The notes below the pieces were generated by a model. The model worked only from the letters and a program-made list of their open reading frames with translations. It ran no database searches and was not told where the DNA came from. 64,000 bases of DNA from Planctomycetota bacterium (GTDB taxonomy: Bacteria > Planctomycetota > GCA-002687715 > DRQF01): the NCBI GenBank assembly GCA_020639295.1, contig JACKGY010000008.1:124001-188000 (forward strand), given 5' to 3'. This document shows positions 23,825 through 33,232 of this stretch, one piece after another. A program made the position numbers and the translations under genes. How positions within the stretch are numbered: the first letter of the stretch is position 1; every line of letters starts with the position of its first letter.

Positions 23825-26140
23825 ATGACCGACAGGGAGAGCGAACGAGGCCCGCTGGGACCGCGCCATCTGCGCGCGCCGCTGGCGCAGCTCCTGCTCC
23901 TCGTCGCCGTCGTCCTCTCCCACGGCTGGATGACCGGGCTCGAGTTCCAGCTCGACGATTTCGAGCAGGTGCAGGACGCCGCCCGGCCCGGCGAACCGGC
24001 GGTGCTCCTCGGCCAGGACACGCTGGGCCAGCGCTACGAGCGCGGGCACGGCAGCATGGTGGCCTTCTTCCGCCCGGTCCTGCACGCCAGCCTCGTGGTC
24101 GACGTCTTCCTGTTCGGCCCGAGCCCCTTCGCCCTGCATGCGATCAGCGTCCTCTGGCACCTGGCCGTGGTCCTGCTCTTCCGCCGCCTGATGCGCCGTC
24201 TCCTCCTCCGCTCGGAGCTGGAACCGCGCCGCGATCGCATCGAGCGCTGGTCCTTCCTGGCCGCGCTGCTGGTGGCGATCCATCCCGGGATCTGGGGCGC
24301 GGTGAGCTGGGTGGCCGCGCGCGGCGACGTCCTCGCGGCCTTCTTCTTCCTGCTCGCCCTCGATCTGCTCGCCAGCCATCGCCAGGACGCCCGCCGCCGC
24401 CTGCCGCCGCTCGTCATCCTGAGCCTGATCGCCGCGATGCTGGCCAAGGAGGGCGCCGTGGTGACTCCGGTGCTGGTGGCCCTGGTCGACCTCGCCTTCC
24501 TGCGCCGGCGTCGGGAGGAGCATCTGAAGCCGCTGCGGACCTGGCCCTTCGACCTCGTCCTGGTCCTCCTGGCGCCGGCCTACCTGGTCGGACGCCGGCT
24601 CCTGTTCGGCGATCAGGCCGATTTCTACGCCGGTCACGAGCGCATCCTGACCGTCGAGATCGTCCTGCGCATGCTCGGCGACGTCCTGCCCACCTTCGGG
24701 ATGCTGGTGGGCGGCAGCTTCCAGGACGCCGGCGGCGCGATCGGCGGCTGGCTGCGCTCGGTCCTGGGCACGGCCCTGCTCCTGGTCCCGATTCCCTGGC
24801 TGCTCCGCCGACCGCTGCGCCGCCTGCGCTTCGTCGCCTTCGCCGCCGGCCTCTACCTGCTGGCCGCGGCGGCCCCGCTGCGCTTCTTCGAGGAGGCCGC
24901 CGGCTTCGATGCCTCGCGGCTCTTCTACCTGCCCTTCCTCGTGATCGCGCCGCTCCTCGCCCTGCCCTTCCTGGCCCTGTCGAGTCCGATCCGGAGCTTC
25001 CGCCGCCTGGGCATCGCCTTCACCGTGCTCGCCGCCCTGACCTGGACCATCGCCGGCTGGAGCCACCTGCGGGCCCAGCTCGCCGCCGCGCGCCTGGTGG
25101 AGCGGGTACGCAACGACCTTCTGGCGATCGCCAGCGAGCCCGGTGGCCACGAGGTTGTGCAGGCCGTGATCGGGGTCCCGACCGACGTGGACCGGGCGCC
25201 CACCTACGGCACCTTCCTCGGCCTGGCGATGAAGAGGCCCTTCGTCGACCCGCCGCTCTGGGTCTGGAGCATCCAAGAGGACCAGCGCAAGGCCTCGCTC
25301 CGCAACCGCATGCTGACCAACCCGCAGCATCCCTATCCGGTCCGCATCCTCGAATGGCAGGGCGGCACCGACGGCCGGCTGGTGAAGATCTCCGGCATCC
25401 TGCCGCCACCCTGCGGTCATCACCCGCTGGTCGAGCTGCCGGCCGGAGGCGACGAGCTCGCCCTCGAACCGCCGGTCCGACCGCGCGACGTCCCGGCGCT
25501 CGCCCTCTCCTTCGAGGGCGCGGCCAGGGCTCGCTTCCGCTGCGAGGTCCTGCTCGAGACGGTCGAGGGCGCGACCATCACGATCGCCGAGGACTTCGAT
25601 CCCGGCGAGGCCGGCTGGTCCGAGCGCCATCTGGTCGAGCTCACCGAGCGCGAGGACTGGCTCTTCGCCCAGCCGATCCGGCGGTTGCGCTGGCAGGTCG
25701 AGGGTGACGACGCCCCGCGCCTGGTGGCGATCGACTTCGGCGCCGAGGTCCCGGCGATCGAGCTGATCGAGAGCGGCGAGGTCAGCCTCGAGGGCGAGGA
25801 CCCCGGGATCCGCTTCCGCGATCCCGGCGGCTTCGACTGGTTCCGCATCCGCGTCTTCCTGCAGGCCGAGACCCGCAGCTTCACCTACCCGCGGCAGCGC
25901 TTCGAACGTCTCGAGGACGGGAGTCTCCGCATCCACCTGAGTTCGCCCGGCTTCATGAAGGGCGAGGACGCCCTGCAGATCGGCGACCTGCGCCGCGCCG
26001 GCGGCCGCAGCTTCTTCGACGAGAAGGGCGTGCAGCGGATCGCGCTGGTCTATCGGGTGGAGGCCCTGCGCGGCAACATCGGGCCCGCGGCCTCGCCGCA
26101 GGCGGCCTCGATCCTGGGCAAGACCGCGATCACGCGCTGA
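23825..26140 (+). CDS. Multi-spanning GT-C-like glycosyltransferase with C-terminal lumenal beta region
   Basis: 771 residues from the ATG at 23825 (GGAAG upstream); an in-frame extension has no support. The first 420 residues carry about ten membrane helices. Between the first two, GLEFQLDDFEQVQDA has the acidic FxxDDF loop of GT-C enzymes. LVAIHPGIWGAVSWVAARGDVLAAFFFLLAL closely resembles the HP...EAVxW...R.DLL block of TMTC/PMT-like mannosyltransferases. The C-terminal 340 residues are beta-rich and extracytoplasmic. It probably transfers a lipid-linked sugar to an exported protein or glycan. The donor and acceptor are unknown. Confidence 0.72.
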   Translation: MTDRESERGPLGPRHLRAPLAQLLLLVAVVLSHGWMTGLEFQLDDFEQVQDAARPGEPAVLLGQDTLGQRYERGHGSMVAFFRPVLHASLVVDVFLFGPSPFALHAISVLWHLAVVLLFRRLMRRLLLRSELEPRRDRIERWSFLAALLVAIHPGIWGAVSWVAARGDVLAAFFFLLALDLLASHRQDARRRLPPLVILSLIAAMLAKEGAVVTPVLVALVDLAFLRRRREEHLKPLRTWPFDLVLVLLAPAYLVGRRLLFGDQADFYAGHERILTVEIVLRMLGDVLPTFGMLVGGSFQDAGGAIGGWLRSVLGTALLLVPIPWLLRRPLRRLRFVAFAAGLYLLAAAAPLRFFEEAAGFDASRLFYLPFLVIAPLLALPFLALSSPIRSFRRLGIAFTVLAALTWTIAGWSHLRAQLAAARLVERVRNDLLAIASEPGGHEVVQAVIGVPTDVDRAPTYGTFLGLAMKRPFVDPPLWVWSIQEDQRKASLRNRMLTNPQHPYPVRILEWQGGTDGRLVKISGILPPPCGHHPLVELPAGGDELALEPPVRPRDVPALALSFEGAARARFRCEVLLETVEGATITIAEDFDPGEAGWSERHLVELTEREDWLFAQPIRRLRWQVEGDDAPRLVAIDFGAEVPAIELIESGEVSLEGEDPGIRFRDPGGFDWFRIRVFLQAETRSFTYPRQRFERLEDGSLRIHLSSPGFMKGEDALQIGDLRRAGGRSFFDEKGVQRIALVYRVEALRGNIGPAASPQAASILGKTAITR

Positions 26141-26155
26141 GTCGCGCCGCGGCGA

Positions 26156-27343
26156 TCAGCGACCGGAGCCGGCGAGGAAGTCCTTGCCCTTCGTCCGCCA
26201 CCAGTCGGCCCAGACCCCCGGCTCGGCGGCCAGCTTCCGACCGGTGATCCGGCCGAGGGCGGTGCCGAGGATCTCGCGCTGGCGTTCGATGCCGACCACC
26301 GCCACGTCGAGCACGAAACCGTCGATCACCACGTCGACGACGGGGTCGGCGATGAAGGCGGTCTGGGCCACCTCGACGTCGTAGTCCTTGACGTAGGCGA
26401 TCTGGGTCAGGTTGCTGATGTTGGCATGCGCCACGCGGGGCCCGTCGGTGGCCTTCAGGGCGCGAACCAGGGCGGGAACCGCGCGCCGATCGCCGAGGCG
26501 ACCCAGGGCCCAGGCCGCGTTCATGCGCAGGGCGTCGTTGTTGCCCTGCTTGAGCAGGGCGCGGACGAAGGGCCGATAGGTGCTGCCGTCGTCGTGACGC
26601 TGCAGCGACCGCAGGGCCATAAGGCGGACCTGCCAGCAGTCGTCGCCGAGCACGGTCCGGTAGAGGGTCTTCACCCGGCGGACCGGTTCGGCCCGCTGCA
26701 GGGTCTGAACCGCGACCCAGCGCTGGAGCTCCCCGCCGCGCTCGGCGTTCCGGACCGCCTCGTTGATCTGCGCCTCGACCGGGAGGGCGTCGAGCTGCAA
26801 ACGGATGAGCGCGCCCTTCACCCAGCCGCCGTCGCGCAGGGCGCGATAGGACAGGTCGGCCTGGGTCCGGTCCCAGCGGCCCTTGCCCTCGGGTTGCGGG
26901 TTCCGTTCGGTCACGCGGTGGTCGGGCGCGAGCGCCGCCAGGGTGGTCCAGGCCCAGGCCTGGTCGGGCTCGCGCTCGAGGATCGCCTCGAGCTGCTCGG
27001 CCAGACCGGAGGACAGGCCCCGGGTCAGGCACCAGCGGGCCAGTTCGACCCGGTCCGCGACCTGGGGCTCGACCAGCGCGTTCCGCAGGGCCTCGTAGCG
27101 CGCCCGCAGGTCCGCCGCCGGGCGTTCGGCGACGATCCGCTCCGCCGCCAGCTCGCGCTCGCCGAAGGGTGTGTCGTAGACCACCTGGTCGCGGCGGCCG
27201 CCGAGCCGCCGGCCCTCGAAGCCGTGGCCGTCGTCCAGGGTCACGATCGAGGTCTCGTCCTGGCGACTCCGGTCTCCGACCGCCGGACCGGCGGGGGCGA
27301 CGACCAGGACGAAGAGGGCGACGATCAGGCGCATTCGGCTCAT
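26156..27343 (-). CDS. Secreted HEAT-repeat protein
   Basis: 395 residues from the ATG at 27343 (GGAAAGGA upstream). A signal peptide (MSRMRLIVALFVLVVAPAGPAVG) leads into a short beta region that recalls a planctomycete outer-surface motif (IVTLDDGHGFEGRRLGG), then HEAT repeats (VKTLYRTVLGDDCWQVRLMALRSL, YRPFVRALLKQGNNDALRMNAAWALGRLGD, AVPALVRAL). The C-terminus PGVWADWWRTKGKDFL matches the end of the HEAT protein at 61.9 kb. It is probably a periplasmic scaffold; partners are unknown. It follows the TPR/peptidase gene by 141 bases. Confidence 0.75.
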   Translation of the reverse strand: MSRMRLIVALFVLVVAPAGPAVGDRSRQDETSIVTLDDGHGFEGRRLGGRRDQVVYDTPFGERELAAERIVAERPAADLRARYEALRNALVEPQVADRVELARWCLTRGLSSGLAEQLEAILEREPDQAWAWTTLAALAPDHRVTERNPQPEGKGRWDRTQADLSYRALRDGGWVKGALIRLQLDALPVEAQINEAVRNAERGGELQRWVAVQTLQRAEPVRRVKTLYRTVLGDDCWQVRLMALRSLQRHDDGSTYRPFVRALLKQGNNDALRMNAAWALGRLGDRRAVPALVRALKATDGPRVAHANISNLTQIAYVKDYDVEVAQTAFIADPVVDVVIDGFVLDVAVVGIERQREILGTALGRITGRKLAAEPGVWADWWRTKGKDFLAGSGR

Positions 27344-27484
27344 GGGATTCCTTTCCCCGCGGGCTCGCTCCGACCTGAAGGATCCCGCGGCCGGCCGCCT
27401 TCCCCAAAGCAATTCACCAGGGATTTGGACCCGCGCGGCCGCGGGCAAGACGCCCGGCCGGCGGCGAGCCGCGGCGCCGCGCGG

Positions 27485-28738
27485 TCAGCGACCGAGATCG
27501 CCGATCCAGGCCTTCTCGAGATCGGCCAGACCCTCGCCGTAGGTCGCCCGGAACGCGGCATCCAGCTCGCGACGCTGACCGAGGGCGCGCAGCAGGTCGC
27601 CGAGCCGCTCCTCGCCGGCCCGGCGGGCGAGCCAGCCGACGAAGGACAGGCTCTCGGCATAGAGGACCCGCACCTTGGTGGCGTCGCTCTCGCCGGCGAA
27701 GGTCGTCACCATGCCGGCGAGCGGCACGAGCTTGTCCTTCTCGGCCAGGCCGGCGAGCAGCGCGGCGACGTCGCGCGGATCCCGACCTTCCATGAGCTGG
27801 GCCAGCCCCTCGTTCAACCAGGCCGGCAGATCGGCGCAGATCTGGCGGGCGACGAAATGGCTGTACTCGTGGCAGAGCACGGCGCGGATCTGGCGACGCA
27901 CGCCACGGAAGTTGCGGATCGGTACGCGGATCTTGCCGTCGAAGATCCCCGCGGCCCAGCCCTGGGCCCCGGTCGCGGCCTGGAAGTCGCGGTCGGCATA
28001 GAGGACGACGGTCAGGGTCTCCTGCGGGTACTCCCTGAGGCTGCGCCCGACCCGCGTGTAGGCGTCCTCGAGATAGTCGAGGACCTCCTCCGCCACCTGG
28101 CGCTCCTGCTCGTCGCCGAACTTGCACAGGAAGTGCGTCGAGCGCAGGACTCGCATCGCACCTTCGCGTTCGAGTTCCTTCTCCAGCTTGCTCATGAAGG
28201 ACTCGAGCCGCGCCTTGCGGGTCGGGTCCAGCTCGATCGCCGTCTTGAACGAGCGTAGGGCCAGCTCCAGGTGTTCGCGCTTGTAGTGCACCATGCCGAT
28301 GTACTCGTGGGCGAGCGCCAGCTTCGGGTCGCGGCGGAGGGCCTCCTCGAGGCGGTCCAGTGCCGCGTTGAACAGGCCTTGCTGGTAGGCGATGACGCCC
28401 TCCCAGGCGTAGATCTGGGGCTCGCCGCCGTCGATCCGCCGGGCCTCGAGCAGCCGGGCCTCCGCCTCGCTCCAGCGCCGCGCCTCGGCCAGGTCGGCGG
28501 CGCAGCCGATCAGCACGCGCACCAGGTTGGTGGCGAGCATCGGCTCGACCTCCTCGCCGGCGATCTTGCGCAGGTCGACCGCCTTCCGGAGCAGGCGCGC
28601 CGCGCCCTCGTTGTCGCCCTTCTTCGCCAGTTCGATCGCCCGGTCGTTCAGCTTCACGACGGTCTCGACGCCATCGTCCGGCGTCTGGGCCACGAGCAGG
28701 GAGCCGAAGAGGAAGAGCAGGAGCAGGTGTCGGATCAT
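27485..28738 (-). CDS. Secreted TPR protein with gluzincin metallopeptidase domain (peptidase MA-like)
   Basis: 417 residues. Signal peptide MIRHLLLLFLFGSLLVA, then TPR-like repeats at about 30-175 (WEGVIAYQQGLFNAALDRLEEAL, EYIGMVHYKREHLELALRSFKTAIELDP). A metallopeptidase domain follows, with HEYSH at 290-294 (HExxH) and a second Glu at about 310 (LPAWLNEGLAQ), the gluzincin arrangement. Such TPR/peptidase-MA fusions are common in planctomycetes. It lies 7 bases after the kinase gene, so signalling and peptidase are likely co-expressed. The substrate is unknown. Confidence 0.82.
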   Translation of the reverse strand: MIRHLLLLFLFGSLLVAQTPDDGVETVVKLNDRAIELAKKGDNEGAARLLRKAVDLRKIAGEEVEPMLATNLVRVLIGCAADLAEARRWSEAEARLLEARRIDGGEPQIYAWEGVIAYQQGLFNAALDRLEEALRRDPKLALAHEYIGMVHYKREHLELALRSFKTAIELDPTRKARLESFMSKLEKELEREGAMRVLRSTHFLCKFGDEQERQVAEEVLDYLEDAYTRVGRSLREYPQETLTVVLYADRDFQAATGAQGWAAGIFDGKIRVPIRNFRGVRRQIRAVLCHEYSHFVARQICADLPAWLNEGLAQLMEGRDPRDVAALLAGLAEKDKLVPLAGMVTTFAGESDATKVRVLYAESLSFVGWLARRAGEERLGDLLRALGQRRELDAAFRATYGEGLADLEKAWIGDLGR

Positions 28739-28745
28739 GGTTCCC

Positions 28746-29921
28746 TCATCGGCGACGACGGCGGCCGGAGCGAAGCGAGCCGGAGGATTCGCTCCGTTTC
28801 CGGCTTGGAACCGGCGCCGAGGAGGCCGGTTTCGCGGCTTCTCCCGGCGCGAAGGGTCGTTCGAGCTCGAAGGCGTCGGCCGAGGCCGAGAACGGATTCA
28901 CGGTCAGGGACTTCTTGCCGCGGATCTGCTCCTCGATGTCCTCGATCAGCTCGGCCGGGGACTGGTAGCGGATCTCCCGATCCCGGGCCATCATCTTCTG
29001 GATGAAGTAGTGCAGGTGCGGCGAGAGGCGCCCCATCTTGGCCGGATCGAGGCCCTCGAAGAAGCGCTTGCCCATGGTCTCGTGCTCGTCCTCGCCCTGG
29101 AAGGGGATCTCGCCCACGGCCAGGTGATAGAGGCTCACGCCGAGCGCGTAGATGTCGGAGCGGACGTCGACCTCGTCCTCGCCCAGCGCCTGCTCCGGCG
29201 AGATGTACTCCACGGTGCCGACGGTGGTTCCGTCGGCCTCGCCGTCGGCGCCGGTGGCCAGGCCGAGATCGCAGAGCTTCACCGTGTTGTCGCGGGTGAG
29301 CAGGATGTTGCCCGGTTTGATGTCGCGATGGACGACCCCGCGATCATGCATCGCCTCGAGGGCCCGCGCGATCTGGAGGACCACGTAGAGCGCGGCGTCC
29401 TCCTGGAAGGGACCGCCCTCGTCGATCAGCTGGAGCAGCTCCTGGCCCGGAACCAGCTCCATGGAGAAGGCCACCAGGCCGTCCTCCTCGACGAAGCGAT
29501 GGCCCTTGACGATGTTCTCGTGTTCGAGCTCGATCAGCAGCTCGGCCTCGCGCCGGAAGCGGGCCAGCGCCCTGGGGTCGCGGCTCAACTGGGGCTTCAG
29601 GACCTTCAGGGCCACCTCCTCGCCGCGGGCGAGCGAGCGGGCCCGATAGACCTGGCTCATGCCGCCGGAGCCGAGGAAGCCGAGCAACTCGAATCCCGGA
29701 ACGAGACCGGCGGGGGGCGACTCCGGCCGGGCCAGGAACCGGGCCTCGGAGCGGCTCAGCCAGCCCTTGGCGACGCACATCTGGGCGATGGTCAGGGGAC
29801 GGTCGGCGGCGACCAGTTCCTTCTGCTTCGCGATCAGGGCCTGCACCCGATCCTGGGACAGGAGACCGTCCAGAACGAGTCTGGCGGCGAATCTGACGTC
29901 GTCGGCGTCCTGGGCCTTCAC
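28746..29921 (-). CDS. PknB-like serine/threonine protein kinase
   Basis: 391 residues, GTG start with GGAGA six bases upstream. The N-terminal 70 residues are helical (RPLTIAQMCVAKGWLSRSEARFL), a segment often seen in planctomycete kinases. The kinase domain has the glycine loop LGSGGMSQVYRA, Lys at about 106 (VALKVL), HRDIKPGN (198-205) and CDLGLA in place of DFG, followed by GTVEYISPEQ. The tail is Ser/Arg-rich and lacks a membrane helix, so the kinase is cytoplasmic. It diverges from the AAA+ gene across about 180 bases. Confidence 0.93.
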   Translation of the reverse strand: MKAQDADDVRFAARLVLDGLLSQDRVQALIAKQKELVAADRPLTIAQMCVAKGWLSRSEARFLARPESPPAGLVPGFELLGFLGSGGMSQVYRARSLARGEEVALKVLKPQLSRDPRALARFRREAELLIELEHENIVKGHRFVEEDGLVAFSMELVPGQELLQLIDEGGPFQEDAALYVVLQIARALEAMHDRGVVHRDIKPGNILLTRDNTVKLCDLGLATGADGEADGTTVGTVEYISPEQALGEDEVDVRSDIYALGVSLYHLAVGEIPFQGEDEHETMGKRFFEGLDPAKMGRLSPHLHYFIQKMMARDREIRYQSPAELIEDIEEQIRGKKSLTVNPFSASADAFELERPFAPGEAAKPASSAPVPSRKRSESSGSLRSGRRRRR

Positions 29922-30103
29922 GCTGGCTCTCCGGTTCGGCTGCGGGCGGATGATATCACGCCGGCCCGATCAATCCCCCGCCCGGAGCATATCCGGACCG
30001 GGGATTTCGCCCCGGGGCCCCCCGTCCCAAGTGAATTCCCTTCAAGCCGTTTCGGGCGTCGGCCGATCAAGGGGGTGAAGGGAAGCACTGGGGGAATGCG
30101 CTG
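29922..30103. promoter_or_regulatory. Divergent regulatory region between the kinase and AAA+ genes
   Basis: 182 bases separate two divergent starts, so both promoters must lie here. A 6-bp stem CCGGGG/CCCCGG with an ATTTCG loop (29998-30015) is near the middle, and GGGGGA lies eight bases before the AAA+ ATG. No promoter boxes can be assigned with confidence. Confidence 0.4.
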
Positions 30104-31456
30104 ATGATCCACGGCGACTTCAATCTCGTCCTCAAGTACTGCGAGGTACTCGACGAGTTCATCAAGATCCGCGTCTTCAGCGACGACGAGGCTCGCGATC
30201 TGATCAAGAAAGCCTCGGACGGCGACAAGGCCCGGTTCCAGCAGGAAGTCGTGCGGGTCTGCATCGCGGACTGCAACGAGAGCATCCTCCCCCGCGTCCA
30301 GGACATGGAGCAGACCGGCTCCATGATCGACGTCGAGGAGATGCTCTACATGCTCTGCATCGACGTCAACCCGGCCCTCGACATCCACCAGGTCTCGGTG
30401 CAGATCAGCGTCTCCGAGATGGACCAGGGCGACGATCCGCGCAGCCAGGCCCGGGCCCGGCAGCGCAGCCGCAAGACGATGCGCCGCATCGCCAACATCG
30501 TCGACGAGGTCTCGAAGCAGGTCATCGGCCAGCATCACGCGGTCGAGGTCGTCTGCCAGGCGGTCAAGAAGTCGGTGGTCGGCCTCCGCGACCTCGAGAA
30601 GCCCATCGGCGCCTTCCTGTTCGCCGGCCAGCCCGGCGTCGGCAAGACCGAACTCGCCAAGGCGATGACGCAGTACCTCTACGGCAGCCAGGCGCGCCTC
30701 ATCCGCGTCGACTGCTCCGAGTACGCGCTGCCCCACGAGTACGCCAAGCTGATCGGTTCGCCGCCCGGCTACATCGGCCACAACGAAGGCGGCTACCTGA
30801 CCGAGGCCGCCAAGGAGATGAAGGAGTTCGTCGTTCTCTTCGACGAGATCGACAAGGCCCACTCCAAGATGCACAACATCCTGCTCCAGCTCCTCGACGA
30901 GGGCATGGTGACGGACAGCAAGGGATTCAAGGTCTCCTTCCGCAACGCCCTGGTGCTCATGACCAGCAACCTGGGCGTGCGCGAGGTCGAGGAAGCGCGC
31001 TCGGCGATGGGCTTCAACCACGCCGCCCGCGCCACCCTCCCCTACGAGGAGATGAGGAACGAGATCAACGAGGCGCTCAAGAAGGCGTTCCGGCCCGAGT
31101 TCCTCAATCGCCTCGACGAGGTGATCGTGTTCAACACGCTCAGCCAGAACGACACCGTCCGCATCGTCGACAAGATGCTGCGCGAGCTCGGCACCATCAC
31201 CGAGCGCAACGGGATCAAGATCGTGCCGACCCAGGACCTCAAGTACTTCATCGCCGACGAGGGCTTCCGGCCCGAGTGGGGCGCACGCGAGATCCGGCGG
31301 ACCATCAAGAGGCTGATCGAGAACCCGCTCACGGAGCTGATCCTGGACGAGACCGTGACCGATGGCGACATCATTCGCCTGGCGGTCGAGGACGGGAAGG
31401 TCGCCTTCGAGAAGATCGACGTCGAGCACCAGACGCTCGTCGGGCTCCCCGCCTGA
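30104..31456 (+). CDS. Single-ring Clp/HSP100-type AAA+ ATPase with a novel N-terminal domain
   Basis: 450 residues. Residues 130-450 match the D2 ring of ClpA/ClpC: Walker A GQPGVGKT at 175-182, Walker B VVLFDEIDKAH at about 243-253, LMTSNLG (sensor 1), FRPEFLNRLDEVIVF (arginine finger) and WGAREIRR (sensor 2). The pore loop GSPPGYIGHNEGG is kept. The first ring, the Clp N-domain and a clear ClpP IGF loop are absent. Residues 1-125 (MIHGDFNLVLKYCEVLDEFI...) are acidic, helical and unlike Clp adaptor domains. It probably unfolds specific clients; the target is unknown. It ends in a strong terminator. Confidence 0.85.
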   Translation: MIHGDFNLVLKYCEVLDEFIKIRVFSDDEARDLIKKASDGDKARFQQEVVRVCIADCNESILPRVQDMEQTGSMIDVEEMLYMLCIDVNPALDIHQVSVQISVSEMDQGDDPRSQARARQRSRKTMRRIANIVDEVSKQVIGQHHAVEVVCQAVKKSVVGLRDLEKPIGAFLFAGQPGVGKTELAKAMTQYLYGSQARLIRVDCSEYALPHEYAKLIGSPPGYIGHNEGGYLTEAAKEMKEFVVLFDEIDKAHSKMHNILLQLLDEGMVTDSKGFKVSFRNALVLMTSNLGVREVEEARSAMGFNHAARATLPYEEMRNEINEALKKAFRPEFLNRLDEVIVFNTLSQNDTVRIVDKMLRELGTITERNGIKIVPTQDLKYFIADEGFRPEWGAREIRRTIKRLIENPLTELILDETVTDGDIIRLAVEDGKVAFEKIDVEHQTLVGLPA

Positions 31457-31501
31457 GCGCGGGGACGACAAGGAAAAGTCGTTCCGTACAGACGACAAGG
31501 T

Positions 31502-31535
31502 GAGGGCTCGGGACAAGTAGCGGTCCCGAGCCCTC
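31502..31535. terminator. Bidirectional terminator between convergent genes
   Basis: A perfect 12-bp stem, GAGGGCTCGGGA (31502-31513) with TCCCGAGCCCTC (31524-31535), encloses a 10-base loop and is followed by CCCATTTTCC. It lies between the convergent AAA+ and FG-GAP genes and is the clearest intrinsic terminator in the window. Confidence 0.85.
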
Positions 31536-31567
31536 CCATTTTCCCAAGGCGACGCGAAGGTCCTCGC

Positions 31568-33232
31568 TCAGGGGACCATCTCGAAGTCGAGCCCGTTCGA
31601 GACCACGATCTGCGGGTAGCCGACGAAGACCTGGACGTTCAGCCGTTGCCCGGCGAGCGCGGGATTCTGCCGGCTCAGCCCGGGGACGGCGAAGCCGCCA
31701 CCGGCGTCGCAGCCGATCAGGTAGAGCGCCGGCGCATGGATCGGGTCGATGCTCACCATCATCGGGATGTAGCCGTTGATGTCCCACTCCTCGTAGCCCG
31801 TGCTGACCACGATGCCGGCGAGTGCGAAGGGAACGGCGCCGCTGCAGGTCATCGTTCCGCCGAGGTCCATGGGGCTGCCGAAGTCGGGGATCCAGAACAG
31901 GTCCAGGTCGTGGTGCAGACCGCCGGAGTGGACGCGGCGCAGGACCGGCCCACGCCCCTGGTGGAACTCGATCTCGCCCCGGAGCTGCGGCGGAATCGGG
32001 ACCGGGCCGACGGAACCGAAGTCACGATCCGAACGCGCGAACTCGTCACGGCCGTCGAGGTTGATGTCGCCGAGCGGGACGGTCTCGTAGCGCCGGAGCT
32101 GGAACGAGGTAATGTTCGCCGCCTTGAGCGGGGTCCGCCCGATCACCGCGCCATTGGCGCCGGAGATCAGCACGCTCGCGAAGCGCGAGTTCGTGGGCAG
32201 GACGGTGGTGGCGACGTCGTCGAAGCCATCGCCGTCGTGGTCGCCCACGGGCATGACGGTCGTGCCGAAGACCGGGCCTTCGCCGCCGCCATGGACCTCG
32301 TGGATGAGCAGGCCACTGGCGCTCGAGCGGAACTGGATGCCCCCCTGGTCCACCCCCGGACCGGAGGCCGCGCCACTGGTGCCGATGGCGAAGTCCCGGA
32401 GGCCGTCGCCGTCGAGGTCGCTCACGCGGGCGACGGTCGGCCTCAGGGTCTGACTGCCGCTGCCGGTGATCGAGTAGAAGGTCGCCAGGGTCGCCCCCGA
32501 GCACATCACCATCAGGTCGGTGCCGCAGATCGCGAGGTCGGTCACACCGTCGCCGTCGACGTCGTCGATGGCGACCACGGACCGGCCGAAATACCCGAGC
32601 GGGATCGGACCGCTGAGCGCGTTCAGGATGTTGCCGTTGGCGCCGGAATAGACGGTCACGACCCCCGGGAAGGCGCCGGTGTTCAGGTTCGCGGACTCGG
32701 ACAGGAGGAACTCGGGTGCGCCGTCACCGTTCAGGTCCTCGAGCGGCACGATGTTGTCGCCCCAGTCCGAGAGCATGGAGCTGCCGCCGATGATGTAGAG
32801 GGTGGCGCCACTGGCGCCCGAGATGGCGTGGACGACGTAGATGCCGTTGACGTCATCGAAGCCCATGGTGAGGATGTCCCGAATGCCGTCGCCGTTCAGG
32901 TCGCCGGGGCAGGCGAGGGCCCGACCGAGGTAAGGGGAAACGCTCGTCCGCGGGTACTGCCAGATCTCCGCGCCGCTCAGACCCGAGAGGATGCGCAGCT
33001 GGCCGCTGGCGCCGACCGGCACGAAGGGCGCCGAGGCCAGGACGTCCTGGACGCCGTCGCCATCGAAGTCTCCGGCCGGGGCGATACGGGTGCCCAGGTT
33101 GTCACCCAGATTGCCGACCACCACGCGTTCGATGGCCGTGGTCTGGGCCGGCAGAAGGCCCGCCAGAACCACCAGCGCCAGGGGAACGATGCCGAACCGC
33201 CGGCACAGCCCATCAAGGAATCGACTCGTCAT
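31568..33232 (-). CDS. Secreted FG-GAP/VCBS repeat protein
   Basis: 554 residues. Signal peptide MTSRFLDGLCRRFGIVPLALVVLAGLLPAQ, then a seven-bladed-type beta propeller made of FG-GAP repeats: each blade carries D-x-(D/N)-x-D-G-x-x-D calcium motifs (GDFDGDGVQD, GDLNGDGIRD, EDLNGDGAPE, DDVDGDGVTD, SDLDGDGLRD, GDHDGDGFDD, GDINLDGRDE). The last 150 residues form a separate beta domain ending RLNVQVFVGYPQIVVSNGLD, a type often seen C-terminal to such propellers in planctomycetes. It is probably exported, with a surface or adhesion role; no enzyme motif is seen. Confidence 0.85.
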   Translation of the reverse strand: MTSRFLDGLCRRFGIVPLALVVLAGLLPAQTTAIERVVVGNLGDNLGTRIAPAGDFDGDGVQDVLASAPFVPVGASGQLRILSGLSGAEIWQYPRTSVSPYLGRALACPGDLNGDGIRDILTMGFDDVNGIYVVHAISGASGATLYIIGGSSMLSDWGDNIVPLEDLNGDGAPEFLLSESANLNTGAFPGVVTVYSGANGNILNALSGPIPLGYFGRSVVAIDDVDGDGVTDLAICGTDLMVMCSGATLATFYSITGSGSQTLRPTVARVSDLDGDGLRDFAIGTSGAASGPGVDQGGIQFRSSASGLLIHEVHGGGEGPVFGTTVMPVGDHDGDGFDDVATTVLPTNSRFASVLISGANGAVIGRTPLKAANITSFQLRRYETVPLGDINLDGRDEFARSDRDFGSVGPVPIPPQLRGEIEFHQGRGPVLRRVHSGGLHHDLDLFWIPDFGSPMDLGGTMTCSGAVPFALAGIVVSTGYEEWDINGYIPMMVSIDPIHAPALYLIGCDAGGGFAVPGLSRQNPALAGQRLNVQVFVGYPQIVVSNGLDFEMVP

